Positions 1 through 6,194 of a DNA stretch of 7,689 nt are shown in pieces. The translations under genes were made by a program, and so were the position numbers. The notes under the pieces were generated by a model, which was given only the letters and a program-made list of their open reading frames with translations, ran no database searches and had not been told where the DNA came from. The first letter of the stretch is position 1; the number at the start of each line of letters is the position of its first letter. The DNA is from Pelagibacteraceae bacterium TMED259. Lineage in GTDB: Bacteria > Pseudomonadota > Alphaproteobacteria > HIMB59. Where the stretch lies: NCBI GenBank assembly GCA_002169365.1, contig NHLE01000046.1:7933-15621 (forward strand), read 5' to 3'.

Positions 1-55
1 TGGTGAAAGTTTAAAAAATATTTTTAATTTCATGATTTATATATAGATTAATTAC

Positions 56-805
56 TTGTTTGATCTTAGCTATTATCTAATCGTATCTTTTTCAATTTTA
101 TTATTTGCTATTTCTAAATCAGGTTTTTCAGGTGGGGGATTAGCATTGATATCTGTAACGCTTTTATCTATTACTTATGGCCCCCTAACAGCAATTGCTA
201 TTCTTATGCCTATGCTTCTTATTTGTGATGCTATTGCAGGATACCTCAATAGGAAACACTATGAGCATAAAGTCATTTGGTCACTTGCCCCTTATTCTCT
301 TTTGGGGGTTTTGGCTGGGATGCTTTTATTTAAATTCATAAACTTATCGATGATCAGTATTTTTATTGGATCCATCTCTTTGATTTATGTTGTTTTTAAT
401 TATCTAGTTACCAACTCAAAAATTAAAAACATTCCCTTTTATGGTAGTAAGCTTTTTTGGGGAACGCTATCTGGCTTTACTAGCTTTTGTTTACACTCTG
501 GCGGATTGCCAATGAATATTTTCTTTATGTCTCTTTATAATAAAAAAGTTCAATTTGTTGCTGGTCTTGTATTTTCTATGGCTTTAATCAATATCTTTAA
601 AATCATTCCATATTTTTATTTAGACATCATAAATATTAACTCATTAATGGGGTACTTAATATTTTCTCCAGTGGCTGTGATAGGAGTAGTAATGGGGCAT
701 TGGATGAATAGTAAATTAAGTGATAAATCTTTTTTTATGGTTATAAACTTTTTTATCGTTATAGCTTCTTTAAGGTTGGTTTATTTGGGATTAATGGATT
801 TATAA
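56..805 (+). CDS. TauE/SafE (TSUP) family integral membrane permease
   Basis: A 249-residue, very hydrophobic protein of the TSUP (TauE/SafE) family, whose members are inner-membrane transporters of sulfite, sulfoacetate or other organic anions. Visible support: the family's N-terminal half-repeat signature SGFSGGGLA at residues 22-30, a related SGFTSFCLHSGG at 139-150 opening the second half, and about seven or eight membrane segments. Length is normal for the family (about 240-260). The start is the rare codon TTG at 56. An in-frame TAG lies at 44-46 and the next in-frame ATG is near residue 51, after the conserved first motif, so a start at or near 56 is required (ATT at 47 is the only other nearby option). 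No clear Shine-Dalgarno is visible. It ends tail to tail with the minus-strand 119-residue gene. The family call is firm; the substrate is unknown, and a sulfur compound is only suggested by family and by the methionine neighbours. Confidence 0.88.
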   Translation: MFDLSYYLIVSFSILLFAISKSGFSGGGLALISVTLLSITYGPLTAIAILMPMLLICDAIAGYLNRKHYEHKVIWSLAPYSLLGVLAGMLLFKFINLSMISIFIGSISLIYVVFNYLVTNSKIKNIPFYGSKLFWGTLSGFTSFCLHSGGLPMNIFFMSLYNKKVQFVAGLVFSMALINIFKIIPYFYLDIININSLMGYLIFSPVAVIGVVMGHWMNSKLSDKSFFMVINFFIVIASLRLVYLGLMDL

Positions 806-1159
806 AATTTCATTTAACTCATTTATCAAATCAAATTCATTTTTAAAGTTATTCATTTTTTCTTTGTCAATAATGATCTTAAATCCTTCATTATTTTTTT
901 CTAGACAAATAGGTAGTTGATTTTCATATTTATCTAAACCGAAATCATTTAGTTCTTCGGAATGCAAAAAGTGTAATTGATGGGGTGTTTTTTCTACAAA
1001 GTCTTTCCATGTTTTTCTCATTTTAAGGTCATGCGTGATTTGACATAAATTACATTCATATGTGCTGGGTGAAGCATATTTATGGATAGTGTCCACAATA
1101 TAATTCCATTTACCGCCCCTAGCATTATAAACAAAGTATATTTCTTTTTTTTTAATCAT
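800..1159 (-). CDS. conserved protein of unknown function with CxxC motif, last gene of metXW operon
   Basis: A 119-residue soluble protein with no signal peptide or membrane segment. I recognise it as a conserved family without assigned function rather than as a named enzyme. The recognisable core is FVYNA at residues 9-13, then SPSTYECNLC at 30-39 with a CxxC pair (C36, C39), ITHD at 41-44 and a tryptophan in KTWKDF (W51). The C-terminal third is lysine-, asparagine- and glutamate-rich. Its ATG at 1157-1159 overlaps the end of metW by 8 bases, so it should be co-transcribed and translationally coupled with metX-metW. No Shine-Dalgarno is visible. Its TAA lies inside the palindrome TTATAA (800-805), which also holds the stop of the opposing permease gene. 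The CxxC could bind metal or act in redox chemistry; that is inference. Its position under SAM control hints at a role near methionine or sulfur metabolism. Confidence 0.82.
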   Translation of the reverse strand: MIKKKEIYFVYNARGGKWNYIVDTIHKYASPSTYECNLCQITHDLKMRKTWKDFVEKTPHQLHFLHSEELNDFGLDKYENQLPICLEKNNEGFKIIIDKEKMNNFKNEFDLINELNEIL

Positions 1160-1748
1160 TGGCTATATGAAACAAAACTTCTCTGCAGAAGAGGTTAGAT
1201 GGAATCCTACCATTTGTGAATTTCTTTTGGTTTATTACATCAAAAGTATTAATTATTTTGAAATTAAGATCTAAGACTAATTGTTTAAAGTCTTTAATAC
1301 TACAAGGGTGGATATAATCAGTATTATACCATTGATCACTATCAGACTTTTTTAACAAAGAGTCAAAGCTACCTGAGGTTAAAAAACTTAATGCTTTACT
1401 TAGTCGAGCAGAATTATTGAAACCAACTATAATATTTTTACCCACTTTTTTTAATGTATTAAGTAAAACATCAGGTTTTTGAACTGCTTGAATAGTTTGG
1501 GTAAGGATACAATAATCAAATTGGTTATATGGAAAATCTTCAACCATAACATTTATATCTCCATGAATAACATCTAAGCCTTTTTCTAAACAAGAAATAA
1601 CTTTTTCTTGGTTGAGTTCTACTCCTTGAGCACTGACACTTTTATTTGCTAATAAGGAAATTAACTCACCATCTGAGCAACCTATATCAATCACTTTTGA
1701 GTTTTCAGGTATTAAATCGAGGATTATTTTATAGTCACTTCTCATCAT
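1152..1748 (-). CDS. metW: methionine biosynthesis protein MetW
   Basis: A 198-residue class I methyltransferase-fold protein of the MetW family, cytoplasmic, the regular partner of MetX in proteobacteria. MetW is reported to associate with MetX and support its activity; it has no firmly established methyl-transfer reaction. Seen here: the SAM-binding motif I as [12 protein letters not shown] (residues 19-30), an acidic residue after strand 2 (QGVE, E44), GDIN at 63-66, and the MetW-typical stretches [12 protein letters not shown] (82-93), VGFNNSA (108-114) and [11 protein letters not shown] near the C-terminus. Length matches the family (about 200). The first ATG (1746-1748) overlaps the metX stop as ATGA. 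A second ATG follows at once, and an AAGGA Shine-Dalgarno sits about five bases before the first ATG. It is the second gene of the SAM-II-controlled metX operon. Confidence 0.95.
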   Translation of the reverse strand: MMRSDYKIILDLIPENSKVIDIGCSDGELISLLANKSVSAQGVELNQEKVISCLEKGLDVIHGDINVMVEDFPYNQFDYCILTQTIQAVQKPDVLLNTLKKVGKNIIVGFNNSARLSKALSFLTSGSFDSLLKKSDSDQWYNTDYIHPCSIKDFKQLVLDLNFKIINTFDVINQKKFTNGRIPSNLFCREVLFHIAND

Positions 1749-2866
1749 CTGATTCCTTTAAGAAAGCCATCACAAACTTTAAAAAATTGGGGTTCATCGA
1801 GAAGAAAGCTATCATGCCCTCTATCAGAGACAACCTCTGCAAAACTGACATTGGATCCGATGGAATTTAACACAGATACAATCTCTTTAGACTCCTTTGT
1901 TGGAAATAGCCAATCACTAGTGAAGGAGAGGACGAGAAATCTAATACTATTTTTAATAATTTTATCTTGGTTATGTTGTATTTCAGCGGATACATCAAAA
2001 TAATCCATTGCTCTCGTCATATAAAGATAGCTATTTGCATCAAAGCGATCAACAAAAGATCTTCCTTGATGGCGTAAATAGCTTTCAACTTGGAAATCAA
2101 TTCCAAAACCAAATGACAAATCTTTTTTCTCTTGTAAATTTCGTCCAAATTTATTTTGAAATGCTTTTTCTGAAAGATAAGTAATGTGTGCTATCATTCT
2201 TGCAACAGATAAGCCATTTTCAGGCTTCTGATTTTTTTCTGGATATCGGCCATTATCCCAATTTGGATCTAACATGATTGATTGCCTACCTGCTTCATCA
2301 AATGCAATATTTTGGGCTGAATGCTTTAATGAACCAGCAATACTTATTATGGACTTTAAAGATTCAGGATATGTAGCGGCCCATTGTAAAACTTGCATTG
2401 CACCCATTGACCCTCCAACAACGGATAAAAGTTTTGATATACCCAGTTCATCGACTAGAATTTTTTGAACTTTTACCATATCCCTTATTGTAATAGTTGG
2501 AAAATCAGGACCGTAAATTTTATTTGTTTCAGGGTTAATATCATTAGGGCCTGTAGTTCCAACACAACCACCCAAAACATTAGAACAAATTACAAAGTAT
2601 TTATTTGTATCGATGGGTCTATTAGGGCCTACCATCAAATCCCACCAACCCTTTTTTTTTGTGATAGGGCTCTCCTCGGCTGGAAATTGATCTCCTGTTA
2701 AAGCATGACATATTAAAATGGCATTATCTTTGTCATCATTGAGATTGCCATAAGTTTGATACGCAACTTGAAAATCAGATATTACTTTACCAGAGTCAAG
2801 TAATAGCTTTTCTTGGCATTTTAAAAGATATCCAGGATATTCAGTGTTATCAGTTATTTTTCTCAT
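1745..2866 (-). CDS. metX: homoserine O-acyltransferase MetX (acetyl or succinyl)
   Basis: A 373-residue alpha/beta-hydrolase enzyme that activates homoserine by O-acylation at the start of the methionine branch. Seen: CHALTGD (53-59), [15 protein letters not shown] (73-87), [13 protein letters not shown] (95-107), the nucleophile elbow GGSMG with Ser153, and the remaining triad residues Asp318 (TSDWLFP) and His351 (DRGHDSF). Length is typical of MetX. MetX proteins split into acetyl- and succinyl-CoA users that cannot be told apart by name. Association with MetW is common in proteobacteria that use either donor, so I leave the donor open. The ATG at 2864-2866 has only a weak AAAG element upstream. 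The gene lies 35 bases downstream of a SAM-II aptamer and heads the operon metX-metW-unknown, ending in a 4-base ATGA overlap with metW. Confidence 0.96.
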   Translation of the reverse strand: MRKITDNTEYPGYLLKCQEKLLLDSGKVISDFQVAYQTYGNLNDDKDNAILICHALTGDQFPAEESPITKKKGWWDLMVGPNRPIDTNKYFVICSNVLGGCVGTTGPNDINPETNKIYGPDFPTITIRDMVKVQKILVDELGISKLLSVVGGSMGAMQVLQWAATYPESLKSIISIAGSLKHSAQNIAFDEAGRQSIMLDPNWDNGRYPEKNQKPENGLSVARMIAHITYLSEKAFQNKFGRNLQEKKDLSFGFGIDFQVESYLRHQGRSFVDRFDANSYLYMTRAMDYFDVSAEIQHNQDKIIKNSIRFLVLSFTSDWLFPTKESKEIVSVLNSIGSNVSFAEVVSDRGHDSFLLDEPQFFKVCDGFLKGIR

Positions 2867-2880
2867 AAAATCTTTAGTAT

Positions 2881-2936
2881 GATTGATAACTGCGGAGAAA
2901 ACGCTTTAGCTGTTTATACACCCGCAAGCTGCAATC
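2881..2936 (-). promoter_or_regulatory. candidate anti-aptamer helix / riboswitch expression platform
   Basis: In the metX leader (minus strand), GATTG and TGCGG inside the aptamer (2932-2936 and 2922-2926) are exactly complementary to CCGCA (2891-2895) and CAATC (2881-2885) just before the start codon. The two 5-base-pair blocks are separated on both sides by 5 bases, and these can add two G-U pairs. The helix would use L1 and one base of the P1 3' strand, so it cannot coexist with the ligand-bound fold. Its base ends 14 bases before the metX ATG. This is inference from complementarity only, with no folding energy computed. Confidence 0.4.
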
Positions 2937-2950
2937 AAATCGGTGTTGAT
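2902..2950 (-). promoter_or_regulatory. SAM-II riboswitch (SAM_alpha) controlling metX
   Basis: Read on the minus strand, the metX leader has the ordered conserved blocks of the SAM-II (SAM_alpha) aptamer known upstream of alphaproteobacterial metX/metA: GATTTG, then GCTTGC, then TAAAC, then GCTAAA. A P1 helix ACACC (2942-2946) with GGTGT (2918-2922) closes loop L1. AGCT in L1 (2927-2930) can pair with AGCT in the 3' tail (2908-2911) as a pseudoknot contact. Size (about 50 bases), position and target gene all fit. Binding of S-adenosylmethionine should lower metX-metW expression. There is no U-tract terminator after it, so translational control is the likelier mode. The block assignment is by eye from memory of the family consensus, not from a covariance-model score. 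Confidence 0.88.
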
Positions 2951-2953
2951 AGA

Positions 2954-2982
2954 AATTTAAGGCTTTTCAAAAAATATTTCAA
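2954..2982 (-). promoter_or_regulatory. putative sigma-70-type promoter of the metX operon
   Basis: On the minus strand TTGAAA (2977-2982) is separated by exactly 17 bases from TAAATT (2954-2959). This is a near-consensus -35 with a weaker -10. The predicted transcription start, about seven bases further on near 2946-2947, falls at the first base of the riboswitch P1 helix. That placement is expected for the short leaders of SAM-II units and supports the call. The region is very AT-rich, so chance matches are easy. Confidence 0.5.
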
Positions 2983-3004
2983 TATAAAATGATGATATTT
3001 TTCC

Positions 3005-3010
3005 TATATA
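3005..3010 (+). promoter_or_regulatory. possible -10 element for hisC-tyrA
   Basis: TATATA lies 22 bases before the hisC ATG in the divergent intergenic region. No convincing -35 stands 16-18 bases upstream; the nearest TTGAAA-like element (TTTCAA, 2977-2982) is 22 bases away. The leader would be only about 15 bases and shows no Shine-Dalgarno. In so AT-rich a stretch this may be chance. Confidence 0.22.
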
Positions 3011-3032
3011 GTTTATTTATTAATTTCAAAAA

Positions 3033-4088
3033 ATGATTAAAAATCAGCCAAAAAACAACTATCAAGGTGGATCTGAAAATTTTAAAGGATTTATTAGATT
3101 GTCCTCTAATGAAAATAATTATGGTCCTTCAACCAAAGTAATCTCTGTAATAAAAAATAACTCTAAATATTCTAATATTTATCCGGAATTAGATGGAAGC
3201 AGTCTAAAATCACAATTAGCTAAAACTTTTAATGTTTCTTCAAATCAAATTATTTTAGGAGCAGGTTCTGATGAAATATTGCAAATGGCTTTTGCAGCTT
3301 TTACAAAACCCAGAGATGAGGTTTTATTTACAAAATATTCCTTTGCGATGTATTCTATTTATGCCAAAAATTTTAAATGTAAGGCAATTAAGTTTAATGA
3401 TAAAAAATTTCAGTTTTCTTTAGATGATTTATTAAAACTGTCTTCACCAAAAACAAAAATCATTTTTTTAGCTAATCCCAATAACCCAACTGGATCAATT
3501 TTTTATAAGCAAGAACTAGTTAAATTTTTAGAACGAGTAAATAAAAAAACTCTAGTGGTATTAGACGACGCATATTGTGAATATATTGAAGATAAAAATT
3601 ATGATAGTGGTATGAATTTAGTAAAAAAATATCCAAATTTAATGATTACCAGATCTTTTTCAAAAATTTTTGCCTTAGGGGGGTTGAGAATAGGATGGGG
3701 CTATTCTCAATTGCATAATATTTCTAAAATGTATGAATTTAAAAAGCCTTTTAACGTTTCTCGACTATCCTGTATAGCAGGCATAGAGTCTTTAAAAAGT
3801 AAATCATGGTTAAAGACAAATATTAAAAATAATTTAATAAATAAGGATTACACTGTTCGTAATCTTAAAAAAAATTATTTTGAAATTATAGATACAAAAG
3901 CAAACTTTATTTTATTAAAATTTAATAACAATAAATTAGCAAATTCTTATGTTGCCTTTTTGAATAAAAAAAAGATTACAGTTAGATCGTTAGCTTCTTA
4001 TGGATTGGCTAACCATATAAGGATGACTATAGGAACACAATCAGAGATGAAAAAAACAGTAAAAATTTCTAATCAATTCAATGTTTAA
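3033..4088 (+). CDS. hisC: histidinol-phosphate / aromatic aminotransferase (HisC family)
   Basis: A 351-residue class I/II PLP aminotransferase of the HisC subfamily, cytoplasmic. It transfers an amino group between glutamate and histidinol phosphate (imidazole acetol phosphate); many alphaproteobacterial homologues also transaminate aromatic keto acids. Seen: LSSNENNYGPS (23-33), PELDGS (51-56), GAGSDE (76-81), NPNNPTG (148-154), LDDAY (177-181), the PLP lysine K211 in SFSKIFALGGLRIGW with R219, and the C-terminal arginine R330 in NHIRMTIGT. Length is normal. The first ATG gives the expected N-terminus; no Shine-Dalgarno is visible. tyrA begins inside its last 8 bases, forming a two-gene unit divergent from metX. 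No other his gene is present, so the tyrosine/phenylalanine pathway may be its main job here. The family is firm; the substrate is inferred. Confidence 0.92.
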   Translation: MIKNQPKNNYQGGSENFKGFIRLSSNENNYGPSTKVISVIKNNSKYSNIYPELDGSSLKSQLAKTFNVSSNQIILGAGSDEILQMAFAAFTKPRDEVLFTKYSFAMYSIYAKNFKCKAIKFNDKKFQFSLDDLLKLSSPKTKIIFLANPNNPTGSIFYKQELVKFLERVNKKTLVVLDDAYCEYIEDKNYDSGMNLVKKYPNLMITRSFSKIFALGGLRIGWGYSQLHNISKMYEFKKPFNVSRLSCIAGIESLKSKSWLKTNIKNNLINKDYTVRNLKKNYFEIIDTKANFILLKFNNNKLANSYVAFLNKKKITVRSLASYGLANHIRMTIGTQSEMKKTVKISNQFNV

Positions 4089-4977
4089 AAATATATTAAT
4101 TATCGGTTTTGGAATGATTGGTTCTTCGATTGCGAGAACTGTTTTAAAAAATAATAAATCAGTAAAAATTTATGCTCTAGATAAGTCTTCTTCAATTGAA
4201 AGAAGACTTAAAAAGGCAAAACTTTCATCGGTTATTTGTCTAAAGTCTTTTGATCAGGTGGATAAAATACAGATTGATTTAATCATTGTTTGCACTCCAG
4301 TGCTTCAGTATAAGTCAATATTTCAAAAAATATCTCAATTGAAACGTAGTAATTTTATTGTTACTGATGTTGGTTCCACTAAGTTAAATATTGAGAAAAT
4401 TTATAAATCCGAAAAGTTTCAATTTAGATTTGTGCCTTCCCATCCTATAGCTGGTATTGAAAAATCAGGCTTAGAGTATGGTTTTGATGGGTTATTTGAC
4501 AATAGATACAATATTATTTGCCCTTTAAAAAACACCTCCAAATTAGATATAAATAAAATATCTAATTTTTGGAAATCTCTATCTATGAAAATTGATATAA
4601 TGACATCTAAAGAGCATGACCACGTTCTAAGTCTAACCTCTCACTTACCACATGTAATATCATATTCTTTAGTGCTCACAGCTATGAAGAAAGAAAAATC
4701 TTTGAATTCTAAATTAGTTAAATTTTCAGCAGGGGGGTTTAGAGACTTTACTCGAGTAGCAGGCAGTGATCCTGAAATGTGGAGAGATATTTTTTTAGCA
4801 AATAGTAATCAAATTCAACAATTAACTAATGCTTTTATTAAAGAATTAAAAACTTTTTCTAAAAGCTTAAATACTCAAAATTCTACTAAGCTTTTAAAAA
4901 AGTTAGAATTGACTAAAAAAGTTAGAAATAGAATAGTTAAGGCTCGTCAAGCTGGGAAGTTCATTCCTAATGATTAA
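4081..4977 (+). CDS. tyrA: prephenate / cyclohexadienyl dehydrogenase (TyrA/TyrC type)
   Basis: A 298-residue NAD(P)-dependent dehydrogenase that oxidatively decarboxylates prephenate (or arogenate) in tyrosine synthesis; cytoplasmic. Seen: N-terminal Rossmann motif IGFGMIGSSIA (8-18) with Asp34 at the end of strand 2 (suggesting NAD preference), VCTP (70-73), TDVGSTK (95-101), the active-site stretch HPIAGIEKSG (121-130), EHDHVLSLTSHLPHVISY (178-195), and GGFRDFTRVAGSDPEMW (218-234) with the substrate-site arginines. There is no fused chorismate mutase at the N-terminus and no ACT domain at the C-terminus, so it is the short monofunctional form common in Alphaproteobacteria (often called TyrC). 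The start lies 8 bases inside hisC, implying translational coupling. Its 3' end overlaps plsC on the opposite strand by 11 bases. Prephenate versus arogenate specificity cannot be read by eye. Confidence 0.94.
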   Translation: MFKNILIIGFGMIGSSIARTVLKNNKSVKIYALDKSSSIERRLKKAKLSSVICLKSFDQVDKIQIDLIIVCTPVLQYKSIFQKISQLKRSNFIVTDVGSTKLNIEKIYKSEKFQFRFVPSHPIAGIEKSGLEYGFDGLFDNRYNIICPLKNTSKLDINKISNFWKSLSMKIDIMTSKEHDHVLSLTSHLPHVISYSLVLTAMKKEKSLNSKLVKFSAGGFRDFTRVAGSDPEMWRDIFLANSNQIQQLTNAFIKELKTFSKSLNTQNSTKLLKKLELTKKVRNRIVKARQAGKFIPND

Positions 4978-5638
4978 GAGTATTAATTTCAGAATGAAGT
5001 TTTTTTAAAAAATCTTGTTTGCTTAAGCCCGGCTGTATAGGCTCACGAAATTCAATAGTTATTGTTCCCCGATTGATTTTATTATTTTTAGGCCAACAGA
5101 ATCCAGAATCTAGTGCTATTGGAATAACAGGCTTACCCAAAGATTTATACATAGAATAAATCCCTGGTTTTAATTCAGGACTTTCTTTGTATGTAGTTCT
5201 TGTTCCTTCTGGAAAAATAACCACTGGTCTATTATTAATATATTCTGCTGTTTTTTCATTTACATATCTTAAACTCTGTATTCCTTGAGTGCGATCAATA
5301 GCTATCATCCCTAATTTTTTTAGATAAGTGCCAAAAAGAGGGATTGATAGGAGTTCTTTTTTTAAAATATAAGATGGGTTATAAAATAAATGATTATAAT
5401 AAATTGTTTCAAACATTGACTGATGCTTGCTAGCAAATAAACATCCCTTATGATTGGCTAAGTGGCTATTAATAACATTAATTTTAATTCCAAAAACTTT
5501 CAAAGACAAAACCATATTATTAGTAAATAAAATGACAAAAAATCTGAATAGTTTAAATTTCAATGGTATTCCAATTAAGGAAAAAATTAAAACTATAGCC
5601 GTTGTGAAATAGAAAAAGATTAAAAAACTAAATCTCAT
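4967..5638 (-). CDS. plsC: 1-acyl-sn-glycerol-3-phosphate acyltransferase (PlsC family)
   Basis: A 223-residue membrane-bound acyltransferase that adds the second acyl chain to lysophosphatidate, giving phosphatidate. Seen: one or two N-terminal hydrophobic segments (residues 4-24 and about 30-47), catalytic motif I as KHQSMFET (H72, with Glu77 in place of the usual Asp of HX4D), motif II region MIAIDRT (111-117), motif III FPEGTRT (142-148), KPGIY (157-161), and motif IV as VIPIALDSG (171-179). The HX4E form is frequent in alphaproteobacterial members and does not indicate loss of function. Length is ordinary. Its ATG lies within the last 11 bases of the upstream DUF218 gene, so the pair is co-translated. 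It is the last gene of the argH-lptM-lysA-DUF218-plsC unit. Acyl-transfer to another lysolipid is possible. Confidence 0.92.
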   Translation of the reverse strand: MRFSFLIFFYFTTAIVLIFSLIGIPLKFKLFRFFVILFTNNMVLSLKVFGIKINVINSHLANHKGCLFASKHQSMFETIYYNHLFYNPSYILKKELLSIPLFGTYLKKLGMIAIDRTQGIQSLRYVNEKTAEYINNRPVVIFPEGTRTTYKESPELKPGIYSMYKSLGKPVIPIALDSGFCWPKNNKINRGTITIEFREPIQPGLSKQDFLKKLHSEINTLNH

Positions 5639-6194
5639 ATTTTTTGATAAATACCATTTTTGATATAACTAATTTTATATATTCCTCTAACATTTTTTCA
5701 AAAGGTATAACTTGTTGGTTATTGTTAACTGCATGAGGTGTAACTCTTAAACCTGATAATTGATTAAAAAGAAATTCAGCTCTGGGCATATGAAGCGTTG
5801 ATGTAATAAGTAGTATTGAATTAATCTTTTTTTCCAAAGCCCAATAACGAGTTTCAAGTGCATTTTCATATGTGTTTTTTGATAAATATCCAACTTCAAT
5901 ACAGCATTCTACTTTTTCTTGATCAAAATTTAACATATTTATGAGTACTACCTCTGAGTTAAATGTATTATCGACGCCTGAAATGAAAAGTTTCTTTTCT
6001 TTAGAGTTATCTATCTGATTATATCCTTCTATTATTCTCTCACCCCTTCCTCCGGTTAATACAACAATAGCATCTACATTAAAAGTATTCTGGTTTTGAA
6101 GAGGTAATTGGTTTTTAAATTTAATTAACCCAAGGCTAAGTGAGATAATTATTAAGGCTAAAAGGATATTGACTCTTTTTAAAAGAAGAGCCAT
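5628..6194 (-). CDS. YdcF/DUF218 (SanA/ElyC-like) membrane-anchored protein
   Basis: A protein of about 188 residues of the YdcF/DUF218 family, to which SanA and ElyC (envelope integrity in enterics) also belong; its biochemical activity is not settled. Seen: an N-terminal anchor helix (about residues 8-26), then the DUF218 core: AIVVLTGGRGERIIEG, LFISGVD, SKNTYENA and ITSTLHMPRA. The bulk is expected on the outer face of the inner membrane. Two starts are possible: ATG at 6192-6194, sharing one base with the lysA stop (TGATG), and GTG one codon earlier at 6195-6197, giving a 4-base GTGA overlap. I chose ATG; the products differ by one residue. It overlaps plsC by 11 bases. A DUF218-plsC pair is a recurrent alphaproteobacterial arrangement, suggesting a role in envelope or lipid metabolism, which is inference. 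Confidence 0.88.
   Translation of the reverse strand: MALLLKRVNILLALIIISLSLGLIKFKNQLPLQNQNTFNVDAIVVLTGGRGERIIEGYNQIDNSKEKKLFISGVDNTFNSEVVLINMLNFDQEKVECCIEVGYLSKNTYENALETRYWALEKKINSILLITSTLHMPRAEFLFNQLSGLRVTPHAVNNNQQVIPFEKMLEEYIKLVISKMVFIKKYEI

Noticed and set aside
2..46. Possible C-terminal tail of an upstream + strand gene (frame ending in TAG at 44-46, reading GESLKNIFNFMIYI).
   Set aside because: Only 14 codons are available and the peptide matches nothing I recognise. The other two + frames also stop within the first 14 bases. It may be real given the compact genome but cannot be supported here.
1646..1870. 74-codon + strand open frame across the metW/metX junction.
   Set aside because: It lies wholly antisense to two well-supported genes and has no recognisable domain or start signal; a shadow frame.
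2274..2701. Two + strand open frames (2274-2468 and 2465-2701) within metX.
   Set aside because: Antisense to the conserved MetX catalytic region; their peptides look like mirror-frame noise with no family features.
2891..2905. Short hairpin GCG...CGC after the SAM-II aptamer as an intrinsic terminator.
   Set aside because: Only three base pairs and no following T-run on the minus strand; cannot act as a Rho-independent terminator.
2965..3029. Three copies of TTTCAA (2965-2970, 2977-2982, 3024-3029) in the metX-hisC intergenic region as a possible operator.
   Set aside because: Uneven spacing and very AT-rich context make chance repeats likely. One copy is simply the complement of the proposed metX -35 element.
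4967..5638. PlsC with Glu77 instead of Asp in the HX4D motif as a sign of an inactive or novel acyltransferase.
   Set aside because: HX4E variants with KHQS-type motifs are common among alphaproteobacterial PlsC-like proteins and all other motifs are intact, so it is family variation.
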